From Bacillus sp. AFS088145 (GTDB taxonomy: Bacteria > Bacillota > Bacilli > Bacillales > Bacillaceae_G), in contig NZ_NUUX01000027.1 of assembly GCF_002564465.1 (NCBI RefSeq), positions 16,059-80,058 of the forward strand: 64,000 nucleotides of DNA, written 5' to 3'. This document shows, in pieces, positions 1-8,908 of this stretch (position 1 is the stretch's first letter; every line of letters starts with the position of its first letter). The position numbers and the translations under genes were made by a program. Below the pieces are notes generated by a model. It was not told the DNA's origin, did not search any database, and saw nothing but the letters and a program-made list of their open reading frames with translations.

Positions 1-57
1 AAATTATTCTGGTTCCTTCACTCTTTATAAATTCTATAAAAGCCTAAGTTAAGTTAA

Positions 58-522
58 TTATTTAATAATTGGATGTCTTTTACCTTCTACCCAATCAATT
101 ATAAATGGTTTTTGGCGTGGATTTAAGTTAGCAGGAAGGTCTGTCTTACTGAAAAATCGATGTTCTCTGCTTTCAATATCCATTTGTTTTAATTCTCCAG
201 TAAATTGTTTGGATATAAAAATTATTTGAACACTGAAAGCTTTATCTCCATTAGGGTACTGAACAAAGCATTTTTCACCTGAATATATACCAAACAACTC
301 TAAGCCCGTTACAGTAAGTCCCGTTTCTTCAAGAGATTCCCTTTTTGCTGCTTCCTCAAAAGTTTCTCCAATTTCCATAATTCCACCTGGAATGCACCAA
401 TTGTCTTCGTCTGTTCGGTGTTGCAATAATATTTGTTCATTATCCTCTATAATTATTCCACAACCTACAGTGAATAGGGTTTCGTTACCAATATATTTCC
501 TCATATTTTTAATATAATCCAT
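58..522 (-). CDS. Nudix hydrolase family protein
   Basis: A 154-residue protein with one Nudix domain. The box runs from about G47 to L69 and holds the GGIMEIGE start, then RE, EE and TGL (consensus GX5EX7REUXEEXGU). The U position after RE is Ser, a mild deviation. Nudix enzymes hydrolyse nucleoside diphosphates linked to another group, using Mg2+; the substrate cannot be read from sequence. The ATG at 522 follows an AAAGGAG site at about 7 nt, so the start is well supported. It is transcribed alone, towards the window edge. Family call sure, substrate unknown. Confidence 0.9.
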   Translation of the reverse strand: MDYIKNMRKYIGNETLFTVGCGIIIEDNEQILLQHRTDEDNWCIPGGIMEIGETFEEAAKRESLEETGLTVTGLELFGIYSGEKCFVQYPNGDKAFSVQIIFISKQFTGELKQMDIESREHRFFSKTDLPANLNPRQKPFIIDWVEGKRHPIIK

Positions 523-747
523 GTGAAAATCTCCTTTATCGTATTAATTCTTCAAAATTCGACAGAGATGATAAATTTTCCTTCTATTTTGCTAACTGCC
601 ATTTAAACGGAATAATTGATATTTTCATCCATAGAGATATAGTTACTATAAAAAATCCGTATTGTTTAATAAGAAGGGTCTTTCTAAGTTTTAAAAGAAT
701 ATATAAAAAGTATTATTTAGGAGTTAGAAGTAGAAAGGGGATTTCCT

Positions 748-1188
748 ATGTTATCTAAGAAAAAAAATACAGAAAATAATTCTTTGCCACCCAAACATAT
801 TATTTCAGCTGCGACAATTGTCATTAATGAACAAAATGAAATTTTATTAATTAAGGGTCCGCAAAGAGGTTGGGAAATGCCAGGTGGGCAAGTTGAAGAA
901 GGAGAATCATTGAAAGAAGCTGCAATTAGGGAAACAAAAGAGGAAAGTGGAATTGATATTGAAATTTTGAAATTTTGTGGAGTATTTCAAAATGTTAGAG
1001 GTTCAATTTGTAACACTTTATTTTTAGCTAAACCAATCGGGGGAAGCCTGACAACTTCTTCAGAAAGTTTAGAAGTGGGATTTTTTCCTATTAAGGAAGC
1101 TTTGGCGATGGTAACTTGGAAAAATTTCAAACAGAGAATTGAATATTGTTTGAATGAAAACATGCATCCCTTTTATATAGAGTTTTAG
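748..1188 (+). CDS. Nudix hydrolase family protein
   Basis: A second Nudix protein of 146 residues, divergent from the first. The Nudix box lies at about G47-I69 (GGQVEEGES, then RETKEESGI) and matches the consensus, so all metal-binding glutamates are present. The first 18 residues are polar and lysine-rich, with no signal peptide. The ATG has an AAAGGGG site 7 nt upstream. The two neighbouring Nudix genes are not close copies outside the box. Substrate unknown; it could be a house-cleaning nucleotide phosphatase. Confidence 0.9.
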   Translation: MLSKKKNTENNSLPPKHIISAATIVINEQNEILLIKGPQRGWEMPGGQVEEGESLKEAAIRETKEESGIDIEILKFCGVFQNVRGSICNTLFLAKPIGGSLTTSSESLEVGFFPIKEALAMVTWKNFKQRIEYCLNENMHPFYIEF

Positions 1189-1426
1189 TATCCTTGTTCA
1201 AATAACACATATATAAAATATGACAATATCATTTTCAAAAATCTATTTTTCTCTTTAATATTTGAATTACCATAAGAATTTTATCAATTTCGTTTTCACT
1301 TCTTAACTCTATACCCTAGGAATATACATAAAAAAGTTTATTGTTTTTGAAATCTCATAACTGAGGCCACTACTTAAATGTACATGACTTCTATCTAGTT
1401 AAAATTTATCAATTATGGGGGAATTT

Positions 1427-1915
1427 ATGAACGTTTCTTCTTTTTATATGATTGTTATTGTGATTGCTGCATTAGTATTATGGCGAAGAACAAGAGCTAT
1501 GTATCACCCAATTAAAGGAAGCGGGGTTCGCCTTCTCCTTCCAATACTATTTTTGCTGATACCTAGTATTCCCATTATTTTGAATCCGAAGGCTCATGCT
1601 GCTAGTTGGGAATGGATTTGTGCACTTTTCTTTGGATTTATTTTATCTATTCCACTTATTTGGACGACTAACTATGAACTCCGATCCGATCAATATATCT
1701 ACGCTACAAAGAACAGAAGTTTCATCGTCGTCTTTGTTATTATCTTTATAATCCGATTTCTACTTCGCGATTATTTAAGGTGGCTCGGCAATGAGACTGA
1801 GGCAGCACTGTTTATTACCGTAGCAATCGGATATATTTGCCCTTGGAGAATTGTTTCATTTCTCAAGTTTCGGAGAATATATAAAAATAAAGAATCCCTT
1901 CAGAAAAATATCTGA
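1427..1915 (+). CDS. CcdC-family membrane protein (DUF1453)
   Basis: About 162 residues with four or five hydrophobic segments. The WRRTRAMYHPIKGSG motif near the N-terminus, the IPLIWTTNYE motif mid-protein and the PWRIVSFLKFR tail are typical of the CcdC/DUF1453 family, named from the Bacillus cytochrome c biogenesis locus; its biochemical role is poorly defined. An in-frame ATG at 1415 exists, but the GGGGGAA at 1417-1423 sits properly in front of the ATG at 1427, so that start is used here. The stop codon lies inside the terminator stem. No ccdA neighbour is visible, so a link to cytochrome c is only by family. Confidence 0.8.
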   Translation: MNVSSFYMIVIVIAALVLWRRTRAMYHPIKGSGVRLLLPILFLLIPSIPIILNPKAHAASWEWICALFFGFILSIPLIWTTNYELRSDQYIYATKNRSFIVVFVIIFIIRFLLRDYLRWLGNETEAALFITVAIGYICPWRIVSFLKFRRIYKNKESLQKNI

Positions 1916-1928
1916 AGGGTATTTTGGT
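1895..1928 (+). terminator. terminator overlapping the ccdC-like stop codon
   Basis: ATCCCTTCAGA pairs with TCTGAAGGGT around the TGA stop of the upstream gene, followed by ATTTTGGTTT. The coding end is itself one arm of the hairpin. Confidence 0.65.
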
Positions 1929-1980
1929 TTCAAAAATATATTCACTCCATAAAGATTTATAGATTTTTCTCCGGCGTACC

Positions 1981-2748
1981 TTAGTTCAAATATCTTTTTA
2001 CAAATGTATAAACTGAATCAGCAAGTGTTTTTTTTCGTTCTTTCAGATAGATAAAAAGTGCTTCTTTGTCTTCGTTTGAAACATTCCAGTCTACTGGGAT
2101 CTCCTGAATCACTTCTTGGACTGAAGCTTCTGATAATGCCAGAATTTTTTCAATATATGTCGTTATTATGTTTAAGTCATTTAATATGTCTAGCGTCCAA
2201 ATATGAACGACTGAATCTTTTTTAAACTTTTTGGATTTTTGAAGCGTTTCTGCATTCCATTTGTATCCTCCTGGAAAACATTTCCCATGATCAATCATAA
2301 ATATGTCGTACTGTCCATCTGGGAGTTGTTTCAAAAGAATATTGCTTTTAGTTCGGTCTGCATCGTGCACCCAAAAATCGAAAACAAGAATTCCGGCTAA
2401 AACATGGGGATTATTTATTTCATTTAAAGTAGGGCGAGGAGGTTTTTTCGCAAGACCAGTACAGTTATCTATAAAAAGGCTAGCAAACTGGTTGCCTGCT
2501 TGGTAATTAGAAGAAAATTTTTTTGGTATTTGCTGAATTTGCTTTTCGGACATATTTACAATTTCAAATGGGACAACAGGCAAATTCAATAACTGACCTA
2601 ATCTAGCGACTACGTATTCGTTTACGAGCTCCCGTGTTCCATGGAAATTATTTTTACATTTAACTGCATAACGATTACCATTACTAAACAAAAATAAATG
2701 TGCAGCCTTACCTGGTAATGTTTCTAAATATTTTATTTGTACATTCAA
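1981..2748 (-). CDS. HipA-like kinase family protein
   Basis: A 255-residue protein with HipA-like kinase features: an AVK segment with a candidate ATP-binding lysine at residue 30, a catalytic-loop-like HDADRTKSN (D131, N136) and a metal-binding-like MIDHGK (D153). It is much shorter than true HipA (about 440 residues) and has no HipB partner beside it, so it is a stand-alone HipA-like kinase rather than a recognisable toxin. The start is TTG at 2748; an AAAGGAGG lies upstream but at a long spacing (about 13 nt), and a TGA in frame just beyond rules out a longer protein. Substrate unknown. Confidence 0.7.
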   Translation of the reverse strand: MNVQIKYLETLPGKAAHLFLFSNGNRYAVKCKNNFHGTRELVNEYVVARLGQLLNLPVVPFEIVNMSEKQIQQIPKKFSSNYQAGNQFASLFIDNCTGLAKKPPRPTLNEINNPHVLAGILVFDFWVHDADRTKSNILLKQLPDGQYDIFMIDHGKCFPGGYKWNAETLQKSKKFKKDSVVHIWTLDILNDLNIITTYIEKILALSEASVQEVIQEIPVDWNVSNEDKEALFIYLKERKKTLADSVYTFVKRYLN

Positions 2749-2965
2749 TTTTATAGCTCATCCTCCTTTTTTAAGTAGAACATAATAATATATTCCATAT
2801 TAGTAGAAGGGTATTGGACATAAGAATTAATGACCTAGAAGATTTTGTTGATTTCTTATTAGTTCACGTTCGGTCATTTATCTGCTCTCATTTAACTTTT
2901 ATAAGAAAAGGAATTTTAATAATAGATAGAGAATAAAGGACTTATTCTAATTAGGAGTTGTGAAA

Positions 2966-3454
2966 ATGAATATTTTAGTTAAAGAACTACCTGAATATGA
3001 AGTTGCGTATTTCAGGCGTTATGGATCATATTTTGAACCAAATGGAGAACATTGGGGTAAGCTATTAAATTGGGCAATAAATAATGGACTTTTTCCACCT
3101 CAACAATCTTTCATAGGAATTTCCTTAGATAATCCAGATTTAGTAGAAAGTCATAATTGTCGTCATGATGCATGTGTTACCATACCTGATGGTTTTGATA
3201 AGGAAAAACATGTAAATATAGAATTTAGGAAATTAGATGGTGGGCAATACGCTTTGTATCAATATTATGATTCTCCTAGTATGTTAAATAACGGTTATAA
3301 ATTTATATATGAACAACGGTTACCAAGTAGTGATTTTGAACCTGATTACGACCGTTATAACTTAGAATTTAGTATGAATAATCCACCCGAAGACCCAGAT
3401 GGAAAAGCTAAAGTTCATTTATTTGTGCCAGTTAAAAAGCGAACATCTTACTAA
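2966..3454 (+). CDS. GyrI-like effector-binding domain protein
   Basis: About 162 residues. The pattern (VKELPEYEVAYFRRYGSY at the start, GISLDNPDLV, RHDACVTIPDGF, GGQYALYQY, and a hydrophobic tail LFVPVKK) matches stand-alone GyrI-like/AraC effector-binding domains, which bind small hydrophobic ligands or, in SbmC, affect DNA gyrase. There is no attached HTH. A GTG at 2960 is in frame, but the AGGAG at 2953-2957 is correctly placed only for the ATG at 2966. Single gene; ligand unknown. Confidence 0.8.
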   Translation: MNILVKELPEYEVAYFRRYGSYFEPNGEHWGKLLNWAINNGLFPPQQSFIGISLDNPDLVESHNCRHDACVTIPDGFDKEKHVNIEFRKLDGGQYALYQYYDSPSMLNNGYKFIYEQRLPSSDFEPDYDRYNLEFSMNNPPEDPDGKAKVHLFVPVKKRTSY

Positions 3455-3629
3455 CTATGTTTTTATAGTATATTATTAGACAAATTTAGTAATAAATTAA
3501 AATGATAATCTACTAACCTATAACAACTTCTTTCATATATGATGTAAGTATTGTTATTTCTTGGAAATAATAATATAATTAAATAGAATTTAAATTAAAA
3601 TTATATCCTTTGTGAAAGGGTGTTAGACT

Positions 3630-3722
3630 ATGAATTTCACTATTTACTTTGGAAATCATGAAGACAAAGAAGTACATACAATGGATTGCTATGTAGACAT
3701 TGAGGAAGAAACTGTTTCTTAA
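3630..3722 (+). CDS. possible 30-residue small protein
   Basis: A short reading frame with an ATG preceded by GAAAGGG at about 9 nt and followed within 30 bases by a clear terminator, so it looks like a small transcription unit. The product begins MNFTIYFGNHEDKEVH and is acidic and soluble. I do not recognise it. The same frame stays open beyond the TAA stop into the terminator, so it could also be the worn N-terminal part of a longer gene. Confidence 0.35.
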   Translation: MNFTIYFGNHEDKEVHTMDCYVDIEEETVS

Positions 3723-3749
3723 GCAATCGATCTTAATAAGAGTTATTTC

Positions 3750-3780
3750 AAGGATGCGAAAAATTTTCGTATCCTTTTTT
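3750..3780 (+). terminator. intrinsic terminator
   Basis: AAGGATGCGAA pairs with TTCGTATCCTT (one G-T pair), followed by a run of T. It ends the small ORF at 3630. Confidence 0.8.
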
Positions 3781-3879
3781 CATTTTTAAGATTTACATTT
3801 TAAAATTTATTGTGTATGATAAAAATATAAAAAGCGAACTAATGTTCTGTATATAGATTTTAGAAGGAAAGGAACTTGC

Positions 3880-4563
3880 ATGATGAAAAGAAATGGAGCA
3901 ACTAAAAGGAATTCAAAAACACCTATTATATCCAATACAGGTTTTATCGGAGCAAGTTTCATTGATCTGGAAGAATTGCAAGAAAATCAATATTATTTCA
4001 CAAGGAAACATCCTTTAATTATACATGAAGTATTAAATGGTCTATTACAAGCTGCATGTGCATTATTTCAGAAACAAAATATCCCAGCATATATTGCATG
4101 TGAATATTTACGAGATGAAAAGAAAATAGGCTTAATTTTATCAAAAAAGCCATTCGAAAAAGAAGAAGGGATTCGTTATTTTATAGAATATCTTCGTGAG
4201 ATTGGTCACTTAAATAATAATAAAACAATAAGGGCTGAAATTTCAAATACCGGATTTATAGGCGTAATTTTTGTGGATTTATCTTATATTACAAGGTTTA
4301 CATTCGATACAGAAATTAAATTGCTTTCTGCTTTCGCTATTAATTTCATGGAACCGTTAAAGGAAATTTATCATCAAAATAAAATTCATTTATATATGTC
4401 AGGTGTTGAACTTCAAAAGGAAGATAAGTTAGGGTTTGTACTTTCTAAGAATCCTTATGATGAGCGAAAAGAAGCGAACTTATATTTTAAGGAATATTTG
4501 AGAGAAAGAGGCTTATTAAAAAATTATAAAGAGAATGTGTTTATTCAAAGACATCGTGGATAA
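3880..4563 (+). CDS. unknown protein made of two tandem copies of one domain
   Basis: About 227 residues, cytoplasmic, with no family I recognise. It consists of two halves that align along their length: residues about 15-111 and 119-214. Shared blocks are ISNTGFIG (identical), a Phe-Ile/Val-Asp-Leu strand, a charged helix, a Tyr-rich strand, then G(L/F)(I/V)LSK(K/N)P and a closing YFxEYLRExGxL helix. This shows an internal gene duplication. AAAGGAA precedes two adjacent ATG codons (3880 and 3883); either may be used. It is a single gene with its own terminator. Confidence 0.75.
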   Translation: MMKRNGATKRNSKTPIISNTGFIGASFIDLEELQENQYYFTRKHPLIIHEVLNGLLQAACALFQKQNIPAYIACEYLRDEKKIGLILSKKPFEKEEGIRYFIEYLREIGHLNNNKTIRAEISNTGFIGVIFVDLSYITRFTFDTEIKLLSAFAINFMEPLKEIYHQNKIHLYMSGVELQKEDKLGFVLSKNPYDERKEANLYFKEYLRERGLLKNYKENVFIQRHRG

Positions 4564-4622
4564 ATTTTCATTAAACCTAATTTAAAGATGAATTTTGGTT
4601 TAAAAAATACATATTAAATCTA

Positions 4623-4653
4623 AGAGGAACTAGAATGATTAGTTTCTCTTTTT
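4623..4653 (+). terminator. intrinsic terminator
   Basis: AGAGGAACTA pairs with TAGTTTCTCT (one wobble), then TTTTT. It ends the duplicated-domain gene. Confidence 0.8.
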
Positions 4654-4796
4654 GCTGTTTATTCAAAAAAAGTTCATTATTTGTACAAAGTTAGAAACTT
4701 ACTTAAAACATTCGTTTGCATAATATATAGAAAGGAAATAGTTAAAAAGTAACGAATACTTATAATATAGGACTAACCAAAAAGGTGGTTAAAACG

Positions 4797-5171
4797 ATGA
4801 CGAATAATGGAAAATATGTAGATTGGTTAAGTGAAATTGTTAAGCGTCATGAAAAAGAAGGTGGATTTGAAGATCTACCTGGATTAGGTAAACCATTACC
4901 TAAGGAGCTTTTAAAAGATGATTTATTAACAACAGTCATTAAGAAGTCGGGCTTTAAACCAGATTGGGTATTACAACAAAAGAAAATATTTCAGAAGCTT
5001 GAAACGATTTTGCAGAAGTTAAATTCTGATGGAAATAGTAAAGAAATAGCCAAAATGATCTCGGAAGTAAATGATGAAATTAAGAAATATAACTTAGGCT
5101 GTCCTTTTCCAATGCAAAGAAATTATGTAAATAAGGAAAATCTTGAGAATCAGTTGATTTATTGGAAATAA
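4797..5171 (+). CDS. DUF1992 (DnaJ-homologue subfamily C28-like) protein
   Basis: About 124 residues. The FEDLPGLGKPL motif near residue 22 and the following DWVLQQK helix are characteristic of the DUF1992 family (conserved domain of DnaJ homologue subfamily C member 28), whose role is unknown. No J-domain is present. The in-frame GTG at 4785 lies inside the ribosome binding site AAAGGTGG, which is 8 nt from the ATG at 4797, so the shorter start is preferred. Confidence 0.75.
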   Translation: MTNNGKYVDWLSEIVKRHEKEGGFEDLPGLGKPLPKELLKDDLLTTVIKKSGFKPDWVLQQKKIFQKLETILQKLNSDGNSKEIAKMISEVNDEIKKYNLGCPFPMQRNYVNKENLENQLIYWK

Positions 5172-5203
5172 GTTTGTGAAAAAATGAACGATTTAACTAT
5201 ATG

Positions 5204-5245
5204 GATGTTTATACTTTTTAGTCGGTATAAGCATCTTTTTATTTT
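5204..5245 (+). terminator. intrinsic terminator
   Basis: GATGTTTATAC pairs with GTATAAGCATC (one G-T pair), followed by TTTTTATTTT. Confidence 0.8.
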
Positions 5246-5340
5246 CTAACTATAAAAATGGTAATTCTATGAAAAAGTCTATTATTAATGTTAATGTAAA
5301 ATAAATACATAGTCAGAATAGTTGTACAGGGGGAATTGGA

Positions 5341-6204
5341 ATGAGCGCAACTCTTGAAGTAAGGAGACTAGATCGGAATTTTCCATTTTGTTTATTTTCA
5401 AATGATGGATTGACGTTAGTTGGTCATCATTGGCATAAACTCGTCGAAATCATTTATGTACAAAAAGGCATTTTAAAGATTGGGGTAAATGATGAGTTAC
5501 TTCATTTAGAAGAAGGAGAATTTTATATCATTAATAGTGGTGACATTCATTATTTTCTATCTTCACCAAATAGTATGAGGTTGGTCGTGCAATTTGATTT
5601 TACTATTTTCGAAGATGTACAGTTTTTGAAAAAAAATAATATGGAACTAATTGAATTGTTTAATTGTATTCAAAAATCTAGTGTTTTATGGAATTTAAAA
5701 GTTAAACAGAAAATGATTACCTATTTAAAAGAACTTGAAAGTGAATATATTGATAAAAAAGAAGGTTACGAATTGGCGATTAGAGCTAGATTATATGATA
5801 TTTTACTACTGATCTATCGAGATCTACCTCATACAGAAAATAATAAGCTTAACTATCCTAATAGGAAGGCTAGTCTTTTAAAATTAGAAAAAATATTTCA
5901 TTTTATAGAAGAGAATTATATGAATGATATTACATTAAATGATGTTGCGAATTATATCGGCTTTACGAATACATATTTTGCAAAGTTTTTTAAAAAATAC
6001 ACTGGTTCTACATTTTGTCATTTTGTAAATCAATACAGAATAACGAAGGCTCAATGGTATTTATTTAATGAAGATCTGCCAATTACAGAAATTGCTTATA
6101 ATGTTGGATTCATTAATGTGAAAACGTTTAACAGATTATTTAAAAATGAGGTTGGTTTATCCCCAACCCAATATAAAAAAAAGACAATATTTGAGAAGTT
6201 TTAG
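5341..6204 (+). CDS. AraC-family transcriptional regulator
   Basis: A 287-residue regulator with an N-terminal cupin-like ligand-binding domain (HHWHKLVEIIYVQKG, then a GEFYIINSGDIH segment) and a C-terminal double HTH (about residues 185-280; LNDVANYIGFTNTYFAKFFKK and ITEIAYNVGFINVKTFNRLFK). The ATG follows GGGGGAA. It sits 76 bases upstream of a co-directional five-gene sugar operon and is very likely its activator. An imperfect inverted repeat (GAAATGT/ACATTTTC, 6248-6267) lies between them and could be a regulatory site or weak hairpin. Confidence 0.9.
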   Translation: MSATLEVRRLDRNFPFCLFSNDGLTLVGHHWHKLVEIIYVQKGILKIGVNDELLHLEEGEFYIINSGDIHYFLSSPNSMRLVVQFDFTIFEDVQFLKKNNMELIELFNCIQKSSVLWNLKVKQKMITYLKELESEYIDKKEGYELAIRARLYDILLLIYRDLPHTENNKLNYPNRKASLLKLEKIFHFIEENYMNDITLNDVANYIGFTNTYFAKFFKKYTGSTFCHFVNQYRITKAQWYLFNEDLPITEIAYNVGFINVKTFNRLFKNEVGLSPTQYKKKTIFEKF

Positions 6205-6280
6205 GCAAGGTGAAAGGAAGACACAAATGAATTATTTCTATAAACTGGAAATGTAAAAAACATTTTCGGAGGTTTTCATA

Positions 6281-7357
6281 ATGAAATTAAAAGTAGGAAT
6301 AATCGGTTGTGGCGGAATAGCTAATGGTAAACATATGCCTAGCTTAGCAGCATTAGATCAAGTAGAAATGGTTGCTTTTTGTGACATTATTGAAGAACGC
6401 GCGATTAAAGCGAAGGCACAATTTGGTGTTGAAGAAGCAAAGACATATACAGATTACAAGGAATTATTAGAAGACGAATCAATTGATGTAATTCACGTTT
6501 GTACGCCAAATAAATCACATTCATTTATTACGATTGATTCTTTAGAAGCAGGTAAACACGTTATGTGTGAAAAGCCAATGGCAAAAACTTCAGCAGAAGC
6601 AAAAGCAATGGTAGAAGCGTTTAAACGTACAGGAAAAAAATTAACGATTGGGTATCAAAACCGTTTTCGAAACGATTCACAATATTTAAGGGAAGTTTGT
6701 AAAAATAATGAATTAGGTGAAATTTATTTTGCAAAAGCTCATGCGATTAGAAGAAGAGCGGTACCTACTTGGGGCGTATTTTTAAATGAAGAAGAGCAAG
6801 GTGGAGGACCATTAATTGATATTGGTACTCATGCTTTGGATTTAACATTATGGCTGATGGATAATTATAAACCTAAATTTGTAGTTGGAAACGTTTACCA
6901 TGAATTATCACATAAAAAAAACGCTGCAAATGCTTTTGGACCATGGGATCCAAAGGAATTTAAAGTAGAAGATTCTGCATTTGGTTTTATTACGATGGAA
7001 AATGGTGCAACCGTTATCCTAGAATCGAGCTGGGCTTTAAACACTCTTGAAATAGGAGAAGCTCAAACTACACTTTGTGGTACTGAAGGTGGAGCTGATA
7101 TGAGAGATGGTCTCCGAATTAATGGGGAAGCATATGGGCGACTTTACGATAAAAAAATTGATATTCAAACTGGTGGCGTAGCTTTTTATGAAGGTGCAAC
7201 CGATTCCGCTGAAGTATTAGAAGCGAGACAATGGATTGACAGTATTATTAATGATACAGAGCCAACCGTTAAACCTGAACAAGCATTAGTTGTAACTCAA
7301 ATTTTAGAGGCAATCTACGAATCTTCAAAATCAAAGAAACCAGTATATTTTAACTAA
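6281..7357 (+). CDS. Gfo/Idh/MocA-family oxidoreductase
   Basis: 358 residues. N-terminal Rossmann fold with GCGGIA (residues 9-14) for NAD(P), the family EKP signature at residues 97-99, and a C-terminal alpha/beta domain beginning with the GGGPLIDIGTHALD segment that carries the catalytic Asp/His. Such enzymes oxidise or reduce a sugar or polyol hydroxyl. It is the first gene of the operon after the AraC regulator, with CGGAGG in front of its ATG. The substrate is not readable; inositol, glucoside C3 and myo-inosose-like substrates are all known in this family. Confidence 0.9.
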   Translation: MKLKVGIIGCGGIANGKHMPSLAALDQVEMVAFCDIIEERAIKAKAQFGVEEAKTYTDYKELLEDESIDVIHVCTPNKSHSFITIDSLEAGKHVMCEKPMAKTSAEAKAMVEAFKRTGKKLTIGYQNRFRNDSQYLREVCKNNELGEIYFAKAHAIRRRAVPTWGVFLNEEEQGGGPLIDIGTHALDLTLWLMDNYKPKFVVGNVYHELSHKKNAANAFGPWDPKEFKVEDSAFGFITMENGATVILESSWALNTLEIGEAQTTLCGTEGGADMRDGLRINGEAYGRLYDKKIDIQTGGVAFYEGATDSAEVLEARQWIDSIINDTEPTVKPEQALVVTQILEAIYESSKSKKPVYFN

Positions 7358-7377
7358 GAGTATAGGAGATGGAATAA

Positions 7378-8124
7378 ATGACACTACCAATTGCCTTACA
7401 ATTATGGAGTGTAAAAGAGGACGCAGCAATCGACTTTTTCGGCACTTTAGAAAAAGTAGCGCAAATGGGTTATGACGGTGTTGAGTTCGCGGGATACTAT
7501 GGTAAAAATGCATCGGAAATAAAATCTGTGTTAAACAAACTAGGGTTAAAGATAGCAGGAGCCCATGTAAGTGCAGATCAAATTATTCATCACATTGATG
7601 ACGTTATTGCTTTCGAAAAAGAATTAGGAAACAAATACGTAGTATGCCCTTGGGCAAATTTTACTAGTTTAGAAGAATGGAAAGAATTTGCAGAACATTT
7701 ACAAGAGTCAGGAAAAAAGCTGGCTGAAGCAGGAATATCTCTAGTTTATCACAATCATGCTCATGAATTAGTTAGTTTAGAAAGCGAATATATACTAGAT
7801 ATTTTATTCAACTCAGTTCCTACTAATCTCTTAATAGCAGAGTTGGATACTTATTGGTTAGAATTTGCTGGTGTAGATGCGGTTGAATTTATGAGTAAGT
7901 ATAAAGGAAGGGCTCCATTAATTCATGTGAAGGATATGGCTCCGTCTAAAGAAGAAAGTACTGAAGTAGGAAATGGAATTATGAATATAAAAGGAATTGT
8001 ACAACAAGCAAAGCTAAATTCAGTCGAATGGTTAATAGTTGAGCAAGAAGCGTTTACTAAACCACAATTAGAAAGTGTTGAAATTGGATTGAATAACTTA
8101 AAAATGATTTTAACTGAAGCTTAA
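7378..8124 (+). CDS. sugar phosphate isomerase/epimerase-like TIM barrel
   Basis: 248 residues of the xylose-isomerase-like TIM-barrel superfamily. Visible marks are GYDGVEFAGYYG near the N-terminus, YHNHAHEL in the middle, an LDTYW strand, and a C-terminal HVKDM strand with an acidic metal ligand (IVEQEAF). Members isomerise, epimerise or cleave sugars through a divalent metal. It begins 20 bases after the dehydrogenase, with an AGGAG site, and belongs to the same operon. Confidence 0.88.
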   Translation: MTLPIALQLWSVKEDAAIDFFGTLEKVAQMGYDGVEFAGYYGKNASEIKSVLNKLGLKIAGAHVSADQIIHHIDDVIAFEKELGNKYVVCPWANFTSLEEWKEFAEHLQESGKKLAEAGISLVYHNHAHELVSLESEYILDILFNSVPTNLLIAELDTYWLEFAGVDAVEFMSKYKGRAPLIHVKDMAPSKEESTEVGNGIMNIKGIVQQAKLNSVEWLIVEQEAFTKPQLESVEIGLNNLKMILTEA

Positions 8125-8167
8125 GAAGCTATTAAACTATGTAAAAAAATAGAGATGGGTGAGTTAT

Positions 8168-8884
8168 ATGGTAAAGGTAACGATATGGAATGAAAATCGA
8201 CATGAACAAATTAATCCAGATGTAAAAAGCATTTATCCAAGCGGAATACACACAACCATAGCTACTTTCTTAAATGAAGCAGGGTACGATACTACGACGG
8301 CTACATTAGAGCAACCTGAACATGGTTTGACAGATAAAGTGCTTGAAAATACTGATGTATTAATTTGGTGGGGACATATTGCTCATAATGATGTGGGAGA
8401 TCAAATTGTTCAAAAAGTTTATGATAAAGTATTGCAAGGAATGGGGTTAATTGTCCTACATTCTGGACATTTTTCTAAGATTTTTAAAAAATTAATGGGT
8501 ACTAGCTGCGATTTAAAATGGCGTGAAGCAGCGGAAACGGAAAGACTATGGGTTGTCGATCCGTCTCATCCAATCGTAGATGGTATTGGCGAATATATCG
8601 AGATTGACAAAGAAGAAATGTATGGCGAACATTTTGATATTCCAACCCCAGATGAGCTAGTTTTAGTTAGCTGGTTTAAGGGTGGGGAAGTATTTAGAAG
8701 TGGTTGTACATTTAAAAGAGGGAATGGGAAAATCTTTTATTTCAGACCAGGTCATGAAACCTATCCAACTTATCATCATAAAGAAGTTCAAAAAATTATC
8801 ATTAATGCAGTAAATTGGGCGAATAAATCAAAAAGAAATTATCCTTCATATGGACATAAAGAGGCCATAGAAGCATTATCGTAA
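8168..8884 (+). CDS. ThuA-like protein (trehalose utilisation family)
   Basis: About 238 residues with the class-I glutamine-amidotransferase-like fold of ThuA: a VTIWNEN start, [14 protein letters not shown], a [12 protein letters not shown] segment, and [11 protein letters not shown] near the C-terminus. ThuA works with the Gfo/Idh-type ThuB in oxidative trehalose use through 3-keto-trehalose, and this gene sits between Gfo/Idh and TIM-barrel genes, matching that logic. An in-frame GTG at 8159 exists; GGGTGAG fits the ATG at 8168 better, though at a short spacing of about 4 nt. Confidence 0.85.
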   Translation: MVKVTIWNENRHEQINPDVKSIYPSGIHTTIATFLNEAGYDTTTATLEQPEHGLTDKVLENTDVLIWWGHIAHNDVGDQIVQKVYDKVLQGMGLIVLHSGHFSKIFKKLMGTSCDLKWREAAETERLWVVDPSHPIVDGIGEYIEIDKEEMYGEHFDIPTPDELVLVSWFKGGEVFRSGCTFKRGNGKIFYFRPGHETYPTYHHKEVQKIIINAVNWANKSKRNYPSYGHKEAIEALS

Positions 8885-8908
8885 ATAATGGATTGGAGCG
8901 AGAAAAAG

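Noticed and set aside
2303..2506. 67-residue plus-strand protein
   Set aside because: It lies fully inside the HipA-like gene on the other strand, with no ribosome binding site; a shadow frame.
1981..2748. HipBA toxin-antitoxin module
   Set aside because: No HipB-like gene on either side and the protein is far shorter than HipA.
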